Positions 17,439 to 25,256 of a stretch of DNA of 64,000 nucleotides are shown piece by piece (within the stretch, counting starts at the first letter, position 1; the number at the start of each line of letters is the position of its first letter). Below the pieces are notes generated by a model. That model ran no database searches. It saw nothing but the letters and a program-made list of their open reading frames with translations, and was not told where the DNA came from. Source of the DNA: RGIG6165 sp045538835 (GTDB taxonomy: Bacteria; Bacillota; Clostridia; Oscillospirales; Feifaniaceae); contig JAZQEF010000010.1 in the NCBI GenBank assembly GCA_045538835.1, positions 1 through 64,000 of the forward strand. Reading direction: 5' to 3'. Made by a program: the position numbers and the translations under genes.

Positions 17439-18449
17439 ATGGCACAGATGTATTATGAAAAGGATTGCGACATTGCATTAGTAAAAGGTATGACAGTGGC
17501 AGTAGTAGGCTACGGCAGTCAGGGACATGCACACGCGAAGAATCTTCGTGACAGCGGTGTAAACGTTGTTATCGGTCTTTACGAGGGCTCAAAGTCGGCA
17601 GTAAAGGCTAAGGCTGACGGTTTTGAAGTTTACAACACAGGCGATGCAGTTAAGAAGGCTGACCTCGTTATGATTCTTGTCAACGACGAGAAGCAGGCCG
17701 GTATCTACAAGAGCGAGATCGCTCCCAACCTCAGAGACGGTATGACACTTGCGTTTGCACACGGTTTTAACATTCATTTCAAGCAGATCGTTCCTCCCTC
17801 AACAGTAAACGTTATCATGATCGCACCCAAGGGTCCCGGTCATACAGTACGCAGCCAGTATCAGAAGGGACAGGGCGTTCCCTGCCTCGTTGCTGTTGAA
17901 CAGAACGCAACAGGCAATGCACATGAGATCGCACTTTCATATGCTCAGGGCATAGGCGGCGCTCGCGCAGGTATCCTTGACACTACTTTCCGTGAAGAGA
18001 CAGAAACTGACCTCTTTGGTGAACAGGCTGTCCTCTGCGGCGGTGTTACTGCGCTCATGAAGGCTGGTTTTGAAACACTCGTTGAAGCAGGCTACAAGCC
18101 CGAAAATGCATATTTTGAATGTATACATGAAATGAAGCTCATCGTAGACCTCATCTTTGAAAAGGGCTTTGCAGGTATGAGATATTCTATCTCCGATACA
18201 GCTGAATACGGCGACTATGTAACAGGTCCCCGTATCATAACAGAAGAGACAAAGAAGGAAATGAAGAAGGTTCTCACAGAAATTCAGGACGGTACATTCG
18301 CTCGTAACTGGATACTTGAAAATCAGGCAAACCGTCCCTTCTTTAACTCCACAAAGAAAATACAGTCAGAAATCGAACTTGAAAAGGTTGGCGCTGAACT
18401 CCGTGACAAGATGAACTGGGGCACAAGAGAAGAACTCCTTAACAACTAA
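17439..18449 (+). CDS. ilvC: Ketol-acid reductoisomerase (class I)
   Basis: 336 aa, the short class I form. It isomerises and reduces acetolactate or acetohydroxybutyrate with NAD(P)H and Mg2+. The Rossmann motif VVGYGSQGHAHAKNLRDSG (about 21-39) is followed by IGLYEGSKS, which takes the place of the cofactor-specificity loop. Family motifs APKGPGHTVR and DLFGEQAVLCGG (Mg-binding acidic residues) are intact. AAGGAGAT lies upstream of the ATG. Confidence 0.96.
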   Translation: MAQMYYEKDCDIALVKGMTVAVVGYGSQGHAHAKNLRDSGVNVVIGLYEGSKSAVKAKADGFEVYNTGDAVKKADLVMILVNDEKQAGIYKSEIAPNLRDGMTLAFAHGFNIHFKQIVPPSTVNVIMIAPKGPGHTVRSQYQKGQGVPCLVAVEQNATGNAHEIALSYAQGIGGARAGILDTTFREETETDLFGEQAVLCGGVTALMKAGFETLVEAGYKPENAYFECIHEMKLIVDLIFEKGFAGMRYSISDTAEYGDYVTGPRIITEETKKEMKKVLTEIQDGTFARNWILENQANRPFFNSTKKIQSEIELEKVGAELRDKMNWGTREELLNN

Positions 18450-18467
18450 TTTCTGAAAGTGAGGTTA

Positions 18468-18493
18468 TACAGGAAGGAATATTCCTTCCTGTA
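18468..18493. repeat. Perfect 26-bp palindrome between ilvC and ilvD
   Basis: TACAGGAAGGAAT is followed directly by its exact reverse complement. It ends 8 nt before the ilvD start codon and contains the only SD-like purines (AGGAAGG) near that start. As RNA it would fold into a hairpin hiding them. There is no T tract, so it is not an intrinsic terminator. Confidence 0.85.
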
Positions 18494-18501
18494 ATACAAT
18501 A

Positions 18502-20157
18502 ATGAGAAGCGACAATATCAAAAAAGGCGCAGAAAGAGCACCTCAGAGATCACTGCTCAAGGCTATGGGCTATACAAATGAGCAGATGGAAAGACCTGTC
18601 ATAGGCATCGTAAACTCGTTTAACGAGGTCATTCCCGGACACATTCATCTTCAGAATATTGCCCGTGCCGCAAAAGACGGCGTACTTATGGCAGGCGGCA
18701 CACCTATGGAATTCAATGTAATAGGTGTGTGCGACGGACTTGCTATGGGGCACGAGGGAATGAAGTATTCTCTCGTGACAAGAGAACTTATTGCAGACAG
18801 TGTTGAATGTATGGCAAAAGCACACTGCTTTGACGGTCTTATATTCATACCCAACTGTGACAAGATAGTGCCGGGTATGCTTATGGCAGCGGCAAGACTC
18901 AATATCCCGTCAATTTTTGTTTCGGGCGGTCCGATGCTCTCTAAGTGCACAAAGGAATACGGTGCGCTCGATTTAAACAGCGTGTTTGAGGCGGTAGGCG
19001 CATATAAAAACAATACAATAGATGAAGAGGGACTTGCATTTGTTGAAGACAATGCTTGCCCCGGTTGCGGTTCATGCTCTGGTATGTTTACGGCAAATTC
19101 GATGAATTGTCTCTGCGAAGTGCTGGGTATGGCACTTAAGGGAAACGGAACTGTTCCTGCGGTATATGCAGAAAGACTCCGTCTTGCAAAGACTGCTGGT
19201 ATGCGCGCAGTTGAACTTGTAAAAGAAGATTTAAAGCCGCTTGACATTCTCACCGAAAAGGCATTTGAAAATGCACTTACGGTAGATATGGCTCTCGGCT
19301 GTTCGAGCAACTCACTTCTTCATCTCACTGCCATTGCTCATGAAGCAGGTGTTAAACTTGATATGAAGCAGGTCAATGAGATAAGTGAGAGAACGCCCAA
19401 TCTCTGTCACCTTGCTCCCGCAGGTCACCATCATGTACAGGATCTGCATGAAGAGGGCGGCGTGTATGCCGTTATGAATGAGATCAAGGATATGATTGAC
19501 ACCTCGCTTATGACTGTAACGGGAAAAACCGTAGGTGAAAATATCAAGGGTTGTACACCGAAATACCATGAGGTCATCAGACCGTTAGATAATCCTTATA
19601 CAAAAACAGGCGGCCTTGCAGTTTTATTCGGTTCACTTGCACCAAACGGCGCAGTTGTAAAGAGAAGCGCGGTGGCAAAAGAAATGCTTGTTCACAAAGG
19701 TCCTGCAAGGGTATTTAACAGCGAAGAAGAAGCAATTGATGCAATTTACAATGCAAAGATAAAAAAAGGCGATGTTGTTGTCATCAGAAACGAAGGTCCT
19801 GCAGGCGGCCCCGGTATGAGGGAGATGCTCTCACCCACATCAGCAATCTGCGGTATGGGACTTGATAAGGATGTTGCACTCATAACAGACGGAAGATTTT
19901 CCGGTGCGACAAGAGGCGCATCTATCGGACATGTATCACCCGAAGCGGTGTCGGGCGGTCCGATAGCATATGTAAAAGAGGGAGATATGATTTCGATAAA
20001 TATTCCCGAGTACAGCATTGAACTTGAAGTTTCTCCCGAAGAAATGGAAAAGAGAAAGGCTGAAATGAAACCCTTTGTCCGTGAAGGTGTCAAGGGATAT
20101 CTTAAGAGATATTCGAAGATGGTATCCTCTGCGGATAAGGGTGCAGTAATAGAATAA
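18502..20157 (+). CDS. ilvD: Dihydroxy-acid dehydratase
   Basis: 551-aa Fe-S dehydratase converting dihydroxyacids to 2-keto acids, the common last-but-one step to valine and isoleucine. Iron-sulfur ligands are in FIPNCDKIVPG and CPGCGSCSGMFTANSMNCL. The C-terminal IPEYSIELEV region is also present, and the length is normal. The start lacks a free SD: the nearest purine run is inside the palindrome at 18468-18493, which may tune its translation relative to ilvC. Confidence 0.95.
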   Translation: MRSDNIKKGAERAPQRSLLKAMGYTNEQMERPVIGIVNSFNEVIPGHIHLQNIARAAKDGVLMAGGTPMEFNVIGVCDGLAMGHEGMKYSLVTRELIADSVECMAKAHCFDGLIFIPNCDKIVPGMLMAAARLNIPSIFVSGGPMLSKCTKEYGALDLNSVFEAVGAYKNNTIDEEGLAFVEDNACPGCGSCSGMFTANSMNCLCEVLGMALKGNGTVPAVYAERLRLAKTAGMRAVELVKEDLKPLDILTEKAFENALTVDMALGCSSNSLLHLTAIAHEAGVKLDMKQVNEISERTPNLCHLAPAGHHHVQDLHEEGGVYAVMNEIKDMIDTSLMTVTGKTVGENIKGCTPKYHEVIRPLDNPYTKTGGLAVLFGSLAPNGAVVKRSAVAKEMLVHKGPARVFNSEEEAIDAIYNAKIKKGDVVVIRNEGPAGGPGMREMLSPTSAICGMGLDKDVALITDGRFSGATRGASIGHVSPEAVSGGPIAYVKEGDMISINIPEYSIELEVSPEEMEKRKAEMKPFVREGVKGYLKRYSKMVSSADKGAVIE

Positions 20158-20170
20158 TTTTGGAGTTTAA

Positions 20171-21736
20171 ATGAGAACAGAAATATTTGATTCTACCCTT
20201 AGAGACGGCTCACAGGGAGAGGGTATCTCCTTTTCCGTCCAGGATAAAATGAGTATAGTTAAACTGCTTGATGAATTCGGCGTTGCCTATATTGAAGCAG
20301 GAAATCCCGGTTCAAACCCCAAGGATGTTGAATTTTTCAGCGAGCTGAAATCCTATAAGCCTAAAAATGCAAAACTCGTGGCATTCGGCTCGACTGCGAG
20401 AAATGCAGATGCCGTAGGCGAAGACAAAAATATCTGTGATATTTTAAGTGCAGAGACACCTTGTGTTGCAATATTCGGCAAGTCGTGGGATCTTCATGTT
20501 GAAAAGATATTAAAGATATCGCTTGAAGAAAATTTAAGGCTTGTAAAAAACACTATGGCATATCTTGTGTCAAAGGGTAAAGAGGTCATCTTTGATGCCG
20601 AGCACTTCTTTGACGGCTACAAGAACAACGGTGAGTATGCACTCAGCGTGCTGGAGGCGGCTGTTGAGGGCGGCGCATCGGTGCTCTGCCTCTGTGACAC
20701 CAACGGCGGCACGATGCCCCACGAGATAGGCGAGATAACGGCAAAAGTGTGCAAGATGTTTCCGTCAGTCAGAGTGGGCATTCACTGCCACGATGACACG
20801 GGCTGTGCGGTGGCAAGTTCGCTTGTTGCAGTAGCAAACGGCGCCTGTCATGTACAGGGAACGTTTATAGGTTTTGGCGAGAGATGCGGAAATGCAGACC
20901 TTTCTACTGTGATTGCAGATCTTACGCTTAAAATGGGATATGACTGCGGTGTTGATCTCACTTCGCTTACAAGCACAGGCAGACAGATTGCAGAAATTTC
21001 AAATGTACGCCTCAGAAACAATCACCCCTACATAGGAAAGAGCGCATTTGCTCACAAGGGCGGTATGCATATTGACGGCGTGCAGAAATGCCGTGAATCG
21101 TTTGAACATATTGAACCTGAACAGGTCGGTAATGAGAGAAAATTCTTAATGAGTGAGGTCGCAGGCAGAGGAACGGTACTTCCGAGAATACAGAAGTTTG
21201 CGCCCGAACTTACAAAGCAGTCGCCCGAAATCGCGCGTGTAACCGCAGCACTTAAGGAGGCTGAACACTACGGTTATCAGTATGAGGGTGCAGATGCATC
21301 ATTTGAGATATTTGTAAAAAAGCAACTCGGTTTATTGACACCGCACTTTAATGTGCTTATGTACAAGGTTGAAGACGGCTATCCGGCGCTTGACGGCAAG
21401 GAGCAGACATATGCCATTGTTAAGGTCGAGGTTGACGGAAAGACGGAACTTACCTGCGCTTGCAGTAACAACGGTCCCGTCGATGCGCTTGACTCGGCAT
21501 TCCGTAAGGCGATATCCGTATTCTATCCCTGCATAGAAAATGTCAATCTTCAGGACTACAAGGTCAGAGTAATAAGCAGCGGCACGACAACAGACAGCCG
21601 TGTACGTGTACTTATTGAATCTGTCAGCGGTGACAGGTGCTTTACAACCGTCGGCGTATCCTGTAATATAATAGAGGCCAGCTTCAAAGCGTTGGTGGAC
21701 TCGTTTGAATATGAATTATCAATAAAGGAGAACTGA
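20171..21736 (+). CDS. cimA: Citramalate synthase
   Basis: A 521-aa DRE-TIM acyltransferase, best assigned to the citramalate synthase branch rather than 2-isopropylmalate synthase. It would condense pyruvate and acetyl-CoA to (R)-citramalate, the first step of threonine-independent isoleucine synthesis. It starts with the DRE-type motif FDSTLRDGSQGEG (6-18). The metal site HCHDDTGCAVA and GFGERCGNADL are intact, and a C-terminal regulatory domain (about 395-515) is present. Its place between ilvD and leuC supports the citramalate role. The alternative, a homocitrate or isopropylmalate synthase, is less likely from the GNPGSNPKD and HVEKILKISLEENL segments typical of CimA. Confidence 0.88.
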   Translation: MRTEIFDSTLRDGSQGEGISFSVQDKMSIVKLLDEFGVAYIEAGNPGSNPKDVEFFSELKSYKPKNAKLVAFGSTARNADAVGEDKNICDILSAETPCVAIFGKSWDLHVEKILKISLEENLRLVKNTMAYLVSKGKEVIFDAEHFFDGYKNNGEYALSVLEAAVEGGASVLCLCDTNGGTMPHEIGEITAKVCKMFPSVRVGIHCHDDTGCAVASSLVAVANGACHVQGTFIGFGERCGNADLSTVIADLTLKMGYDCGVDLTSLTSTGRQIAEISNVRLRNNHPYIGKSAFAHKGGMHIDGVQKCRESFEHIEPEQVGNERKFLMSEVAGRGTVLPRIQKFAPELTKQSPEIARVTAALKEAEHYGYQYEGADASFEIFVKKQLGLLTPHFNVLMYKVEDGYPALDGKEQTYAIVKVEVDGKTELTCACSNNGPVDALDSAFRKAISVFYPCIENVNLQDYKVRVISSGTTTDSRVRVLIESVSGDRCFTTVGVSCNIIEASFKALVDSFEYELSIKEN

Positions 21737-21739
21737 TAT

Positions 21740-23002
21740 ATGGGAATGACAATGACCCAGAAGATACTTGCAGCTCACGCCGGTCTTGATAGCGTGAAGG
21801 CAGGTCAGCTTATACTCGCAAACGTGGATATGGTGCTCGGGAACGACGTAACTACTCCCGTTGCTATCAGAGAGTTTAAGAAACTTGACCTTGACAAGGT
21901 CTTCAACAAAGAAAAAGTTTCAATGGTAATGGACCACTTTGCCCCCAATAAGGACATCAAGGCGGCAGAGCAGTGCAAGATGTGCCGTACATTTGCAGGT
22001 GAAATGGACATTACAAACTACTACGATGTCGGCGAGATGGGTGTAGAACACGCTCTGCTCCCCGAAAAAGGACTTGTGGTGAGCGGGGACATCGTTATTG
22101 GCGCGGATTCACACACCTGCACATACGGGGCGCTCGGCGCATTTTCGACGGGCGTAGGCTCAACAGATATGGCTTGCGGTATGGCTACAGGTAAGGCTTG
22201 GTTCAAAGTTCCTTCTGCAATTAAGTTTGTGCTTAAGGGCAAACTGTCACAGTACGTTTACGGTAAAGACGTTATTCTTCACATCATCGGCATGATCGGT
22301 GTTGACGGTGCGCTTTACAAATCAATGGAATTTACAGGTGAGGGTGTTTCAACACTTTCGGTAAGCGACAGACTTTGTATGGCAAATATGGCTATCGAAG
22401 CAGGCGGAAAGAACGGTATTTTCGAAGTTGATGAAAAGACGCTTGAATTTATCAGAGAAGCAGGCGGAAAAGACCCCGTTGTATATAAGGCAGACGATGA
22501 TGCAGAATACGATGCTGTTTACGAGATAGATCTCTCAGAGATAAAGCCGACAGTTGCTTTCCCGCATCTTCCCGAAAACACACGTACATTTGATGAGATT
22601 GGCGAAGTTCCGATAGATCAGGTGGTTATAGGATCCTGCACAAACGGCAGACTTGAAGACCTTGTTATTGCGGCAGAGATTTTAAAGGGCAAGAAGGTCA
22701 AGAAGGGCGTTCGTACTATTGTAATTCCCGCAACACAGAAGATTTATATGCAGGCAATGGAAATGGGGCTTCTTAAGATATTTATCGAAGCAGGCGCAAC
22801 TGTTTCAACACCTACCTGCGGACCTTGCCTCGGCGGTCATATGGGTATCCTTGCAGAGGGTGAACGTGCAGTTGCAACAACAAACCGTAACTTTGTAGGA
22901 AGAATGGGACATCCCAAGAGCGAAGTTTATCTCGCAAGCCCTGCAGTTGCTGCTGCAAGCGCGATTACAGGTAAGATATCACAGCCTAAGGAGGTAATGT
23001 AA
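21740..23002 (+). CDS. leuC: 3-isopropylmalate/citramalate dehydratase large subunit
   Basis: 420-aa aconitase-family large subunit, carrying the 4Fe-4S cluster used to isomerise isopropylmalate or citramalate. Cluster and active-site motifs are GADSHTCTYGALGAF, VVIGSCTNGRLEDL and TPTCGPCLGG. The length is that of the archaeal/Clostridia-type LeuC (about 420 aa) rather than the 465-aa enterobacterial form. It starts 3 nt after the cimA stop. In this operon it probably acts on citramalate as well as isopropylmalate. Confidence 0.93.
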   Translation: MGMTMTQKILAAHAGLDSVKAGQLILANVDMVLGNDVTTPVAIREFKKLDLDKVFNKEKVSMVMDHFAPNKDIKAAEQCKMCRTFAGEMDITNYYDVGEMGVEHALLPEKGLVVSGDIVIGADSHTCTYGALGAFSTGVGSTDMACGMATGKAWFKVPSAIKFVLKGKLSQYVYGKDVILHIIGMIGVDGALYKSMEFTGEGVSTLSVSDRLCMANMAIEAGGKNGIFEVDEKTLEFIREAGGKDPVVYKADDDAEYDAVYEIDLSEIKPTVAFPHLPENTRTFDEIGEVPIDQVVIGSCTNGRLEDLVIAAEILKGKKVKKGVRTIVIPATQKIYMQAMEMGLLKIFIEAGATVSTPTCGPCLGGHMGILAEGERAVATTNRNFVGRMGHPKSEVYLASPAVAAASAITGKISQPKEVM

Positions 23003-23003
23003 A

Positions 23004-23498
23004 ATGAAATTTGACGGAAAAGTAATCAAGTACGCCGACAATGTTGATACAGACGTTATCATTCCGGCAAGATATCTCAACACAATAGATAAAAAAGAAC
23101 TCGCTTCACACTGTATGGAGGATCTTGATGCAACTTTCACATCAAGAGTACAGCAGGGTGACATTATGGTTGCCGGCTTTAACTTCGGCTGCGGTTCATC
23201 GAGAGAGCATGCTCCGATAGCAATTAAGGAAAGCGGTATTTCTCTTGTTATAGCAAAAAGTTTTGCAAGAATTTTTTACCGCAATTCAATAAACATCGGT
23301 CTTCCCATCATCGAATGTCCCGAAGCAGTTGATGCAATAAATGAAGGTGACAAACTTTCTGTCGATATGGATGCAGGTGTTATCAAGAATCTCACTACAG
23401 GCGAAGAGTTCAAAACATCGCCGTTCCCTGAATTTATTCAGAACATCATTACTGCAGGCGGTCTTATCGCTTCAATTAAATCGGGACTTGTAAAGTAG
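23004..23498 (+). CDS. leuD: 3-isopropylmalate/citramalate dehydratase small subunit
   Basis: 164-aa swivel-domain partner of LeuC. Conserved features are DNVDTDVIIPARYLNT, the substrate-specificity loop FNFGCGSSREHAP (about 55-67) and FARIFYRNSINIGLPI. The short form matches the LeuC type here. It starts 1 nt after leuC, with AAGGAGG in the leuC end serving as SD. Confidence 0.94.
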   Translation: MKFDGKVIKYADNVDTDVIIPARYLNTIDKKELASHCMEDLDATFTSRVQQGDIMVAGFNFGCGSSREHAPIAIKESGISLVIAKSFARIFYRNSINIGLPIIECPEAVDAINEGDKLSVDMDAGVIKNLTTGEEFKTSPFPEFIQNIITAGGLIASIKSGLVK

Positions 23499-23507
23499 GT
23501 GGAAGAA

Positions 23508-24584
23508 ATGGAATTCAAAATAGCACTTCTTAAGGGTGACGGTATCGGCCCCGAAATAGTTGAGAGCGCTTGTGAAGTTCTCGATAAGGTGGGAGAAAAA
23601 TTTGGCCACAAATTCAATTATGAATCATATCTTATGGGCGGTTGTGCAATTGATGCAACAGGCGTTCCGCTGCCCGATGAAACAGTTGTCGGCTGTAAGG
23701 CGAGTGACAGTGTTCTTTTAGGCGCGGTAGGCGGTCCCAAGTGGGATACACTTCCCGGTCATCTGCGTCCCGAAAAGGCGCTTTTAGGCATAAGACACGC
23801 ACTCGGTCTTTACACAAATATCCGTCCTGCAAAACTCTATTCGGCACTTTCTGCTGAATGTCCGCTTCGTGCCGATATCGTGGAAAAGGGTGTTGACATC
23901 GTTATGATAAGAGAACTTACCGGCGGCATCTACTTCGGTGAAAGAGGCAGACGTGACGGTCAGTTCGGCCCCGAAGCGTATGACACTGAAAGCTACAGTG
24001 AATTTGAAGTTGAAAGAATTGCAAGAGCGGCATTTGATACTGCTATGAAGCGTGACAGAAAAAAGGTCACAAGCATAGACAAGGCAAACGTTTTAGAGAG
24101 TTCGCGACTCTGGAGAGAAGTTGTGCACAAGGTTGCAAAGGACTATCCCGAGGTTGAATGTGTCGATATGCTTGTAGACAATGCGGCTATGCAGCTTATC
24201 AAGAATCCCTCGCAGTTTGACGTTGTTGTAACATCTAATATGTTCGGCGATATTCTTTCAGACGAAAGTTCACAGATTACCGGTTCTATCGGTCTTCTTC
24301 CCTCAGCGTCACTGGGTGACACAAAGTGTGGTATGTATGAGCCTATTCACGGCTCTGCTCCCGACATCGCAGGCACAGGAAAGGCAAATCCTATCGCGAC
24401 TATCCTCTCTGCTGCAATGATGCTCAGATATTCATTTGACCTCGAAGAAGAGGCAAGGTGCATAGAAAAAGCAGTTGACGATGTGCTCGCAGCAGGCTGG
24501 AGAACGGCTGACATACTCGGTACTTCAGATGCTACGCCTCTCTCCTGCAAAGAGATGACTCAGAAGATACTTGAGCAGATATAA
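23508..24584 (+). CDS. leuB: 3-isopropylmalate dehydrogenase
   Basis: 358-aa NAD-dependent beta-decarboxylating dehydrogenase. It oxidises 3-isopropylmalate to the leucine precursor, or beta-methylmalate to 2-oxobutyrate in the citramalate pathway. Motifs are LKGDGIGPEIV at the N terminus, LRPEKALLGIRHALGLYTNIRP, the active-site RELTGGIYFGERG, and GDILSDESSQITGSIGLLPSAS with EPIHGSAPDIAG in the nucleotide-binding part. I chose ATG 23508 with an AGGTGGA SD that overlaps the leuD stop; an in-frame GTG at 23499 would consume the SD. It is the last gene of the operon. Confidence 0.95.
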   Translation: MEFKIALLKGDGIGPEIVESACEVLDKVGEKFGHKFNYESYLMGGCAIDATGVPLPDETVVGCKASDSVLLGAVGGPKWDTLPGHLRPEKALLGIRHALGLYTNIRPAKLYSALSAECPLRADIVEKGVDIVMIRELTGGIYFGERGRRDGQFGPEAYDTESYSEFEVERIARAAFDTAMKRDRKKVTSIDKANVLESSRLWREVVHKVAKDYPEVECVDMLVDNAAMQLIKNPSQFDVVVTSNMFGDILSDESSQITGSIGLLPSASLGDTKCGMYEPIHGSAPDIAGTGKANPIATILSAAMMLRYSFDLEEEARCIEKAVDDVLAAGWRTADILGTSDATPLSCKEMTQKILEQI

Positions 24585-24588
24585 AAAT

Positions 24589-24623
24589 AAAAAAGGCTTT
24601 GGGATAAAACCAAAGCCTTTTTT
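24589..24623. terminator. Bidirectional terminator after leuB
   Basis: Stem GGCTTTGG / CCAAAGCC flanked by A6 on the left and T6 on the right. It ends the ilv-leu operon on the plus strand and, from the other side, the Asn/Gln-rich gene. Confidence 0.92.
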
Positions 24624-24627
24624 ATTT

Positions 24628-24768
24628 TTAGAATATACGATCCTGATTGTTGTTATTCTTGTTCTGGTTTCTGTTCTGATTGTTATTGTTGTTCTGATTC
24701 TTGTTCTGATTGTTATTGTTGTTATTCTTGTTCTGGTTGTTGTTCTGGTTTCTGTTCTGATTTTCCAT
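24628..24768 (-). CDS. Asn/Gln-rich 46-aa microprotein
   Basis: The product begins MENQNRNQNNNQNKNNNN and continues with N, Q, K and R only, ending QDRIF. About 29 of 46 residues are Asn and 9 Gln; the positive charges come from Lys/Arg at regular intervals. Asn is encoded by both AAC and AAT, so this is more than a single-codon expansion. The SD GGAGGTGA lies 7 nt before the ATG, and a terminator follows the stop. That SD sits in the 3' arm of the hairpin at 24779-24806, which is also the terminator of the upstream lipoprotein gene, so translation may be repressed. There is no homologue I can name; similar Asn-rich short proteins are seen unannotated in Clostridia. It could instead be a drifting low-complexity repeat without function. 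Confidence 0.55.
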   Translation of the reverse strand: MENQNRNQNNNQNKNNNNNNQNKNQNNNNNQNRNQNKNNNNQDRIF

Positions 24769-24806
24769 AAAAAAATCACCTCCGAGTCTTATTATGGACA
24801 CGGAGG
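24769..24806 (-). terminator. Terminator of the lipoprotein gene overlapping an SD
   Basis: On the minus strand CCTCCGTGTC / GACTCGGAGG (one T-T mismatch, 8-nt loop) is followed by TGA and seven Ts. The 3' arm supplies GGAGGTGA, and an ATG begins immediately after the T run. Confidence 0.8.
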
Positions 24807-24812
24807 CTGTTT

Positions 24813-25190
24813 TTATTCAGTTATTATGGTCGGAGTTTTGTCTTCCGAAACATTTTCATTCGGATCTTCACCGTTTATTGTGTGCTTTATCTCAAGTTCC
24901 GTAAGAGAAGCAGAAAGTTGATCCGCACGGTCTTCATACGATTTTTCGCAAATTATATCAAAAGTAACATCGCTATTGTAATCGAGCGAAATACGAGTTA
25001 TCAGATCGATAAGTTCATATTCAGTACCGCAGTACTGATAAAATTCTTCCTCTACAATTATTTCTGTTTCGTCATATACCATGTCGGAAACTTCTACGTG
25101 AGGTTTTTTGTTAACAACTATCTTTTCTCCGCAAGCCGCAAGACAAAAAAGCATCACGAACGCCATTACTATACATAGAATTCTTTTCAT
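24813..25190 (-). CDS. Small secreted lipoprotein of unknown function
   Basis: 125 aa. A lipoprotein signal peptide ends in the lipobox CLAAC with the lipidated Cys at residue 20. The mature 105 residues are acidic, with a predicted alpha/beta pattern (VSDMVYDETEIIVEEEFYQYCGTEYELIDLITRISLDY) and no motif I recognise. I chose the ATG at 25190 with a GGTGAT SD; the upstream in-frame ATG has no SD and would mask the signal peptide. It lies 66 nt after the antiporter stop on the same strand, so it may be its operon partner. Confidence 0.75.
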   Translation of the reverse strand: MKRILCIVMAFVMLFCLAACGEKIVVNKKPHVEVSDMVYDETEIIVEEEFYQYCGTEYELIDLITRISLDYNSDVTFDIICEKSYEDRADQLSASLTELEIKHTINGEDPNENVSEDKTPTIITE

Positions 25191-25256
25191 ATTATCACCT
25201 AAAAATCGAAAGATAAAAATATTATAACAAATTACATGATTTTTGGCAAATAACAA

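Noticed and set aside
24571..24921. A plus-strand 116-residue ORF made of repeated Ile/Val/Leu codons over the Asn-rich region
   Set aside because: It is the reverse-strand reading of the Asn/Gln repeats (AAC/AAT/CAG read as GTT/ATT/CTG), has no SD, and overlaps a terminator. The minus-strand frame has the strong SD.
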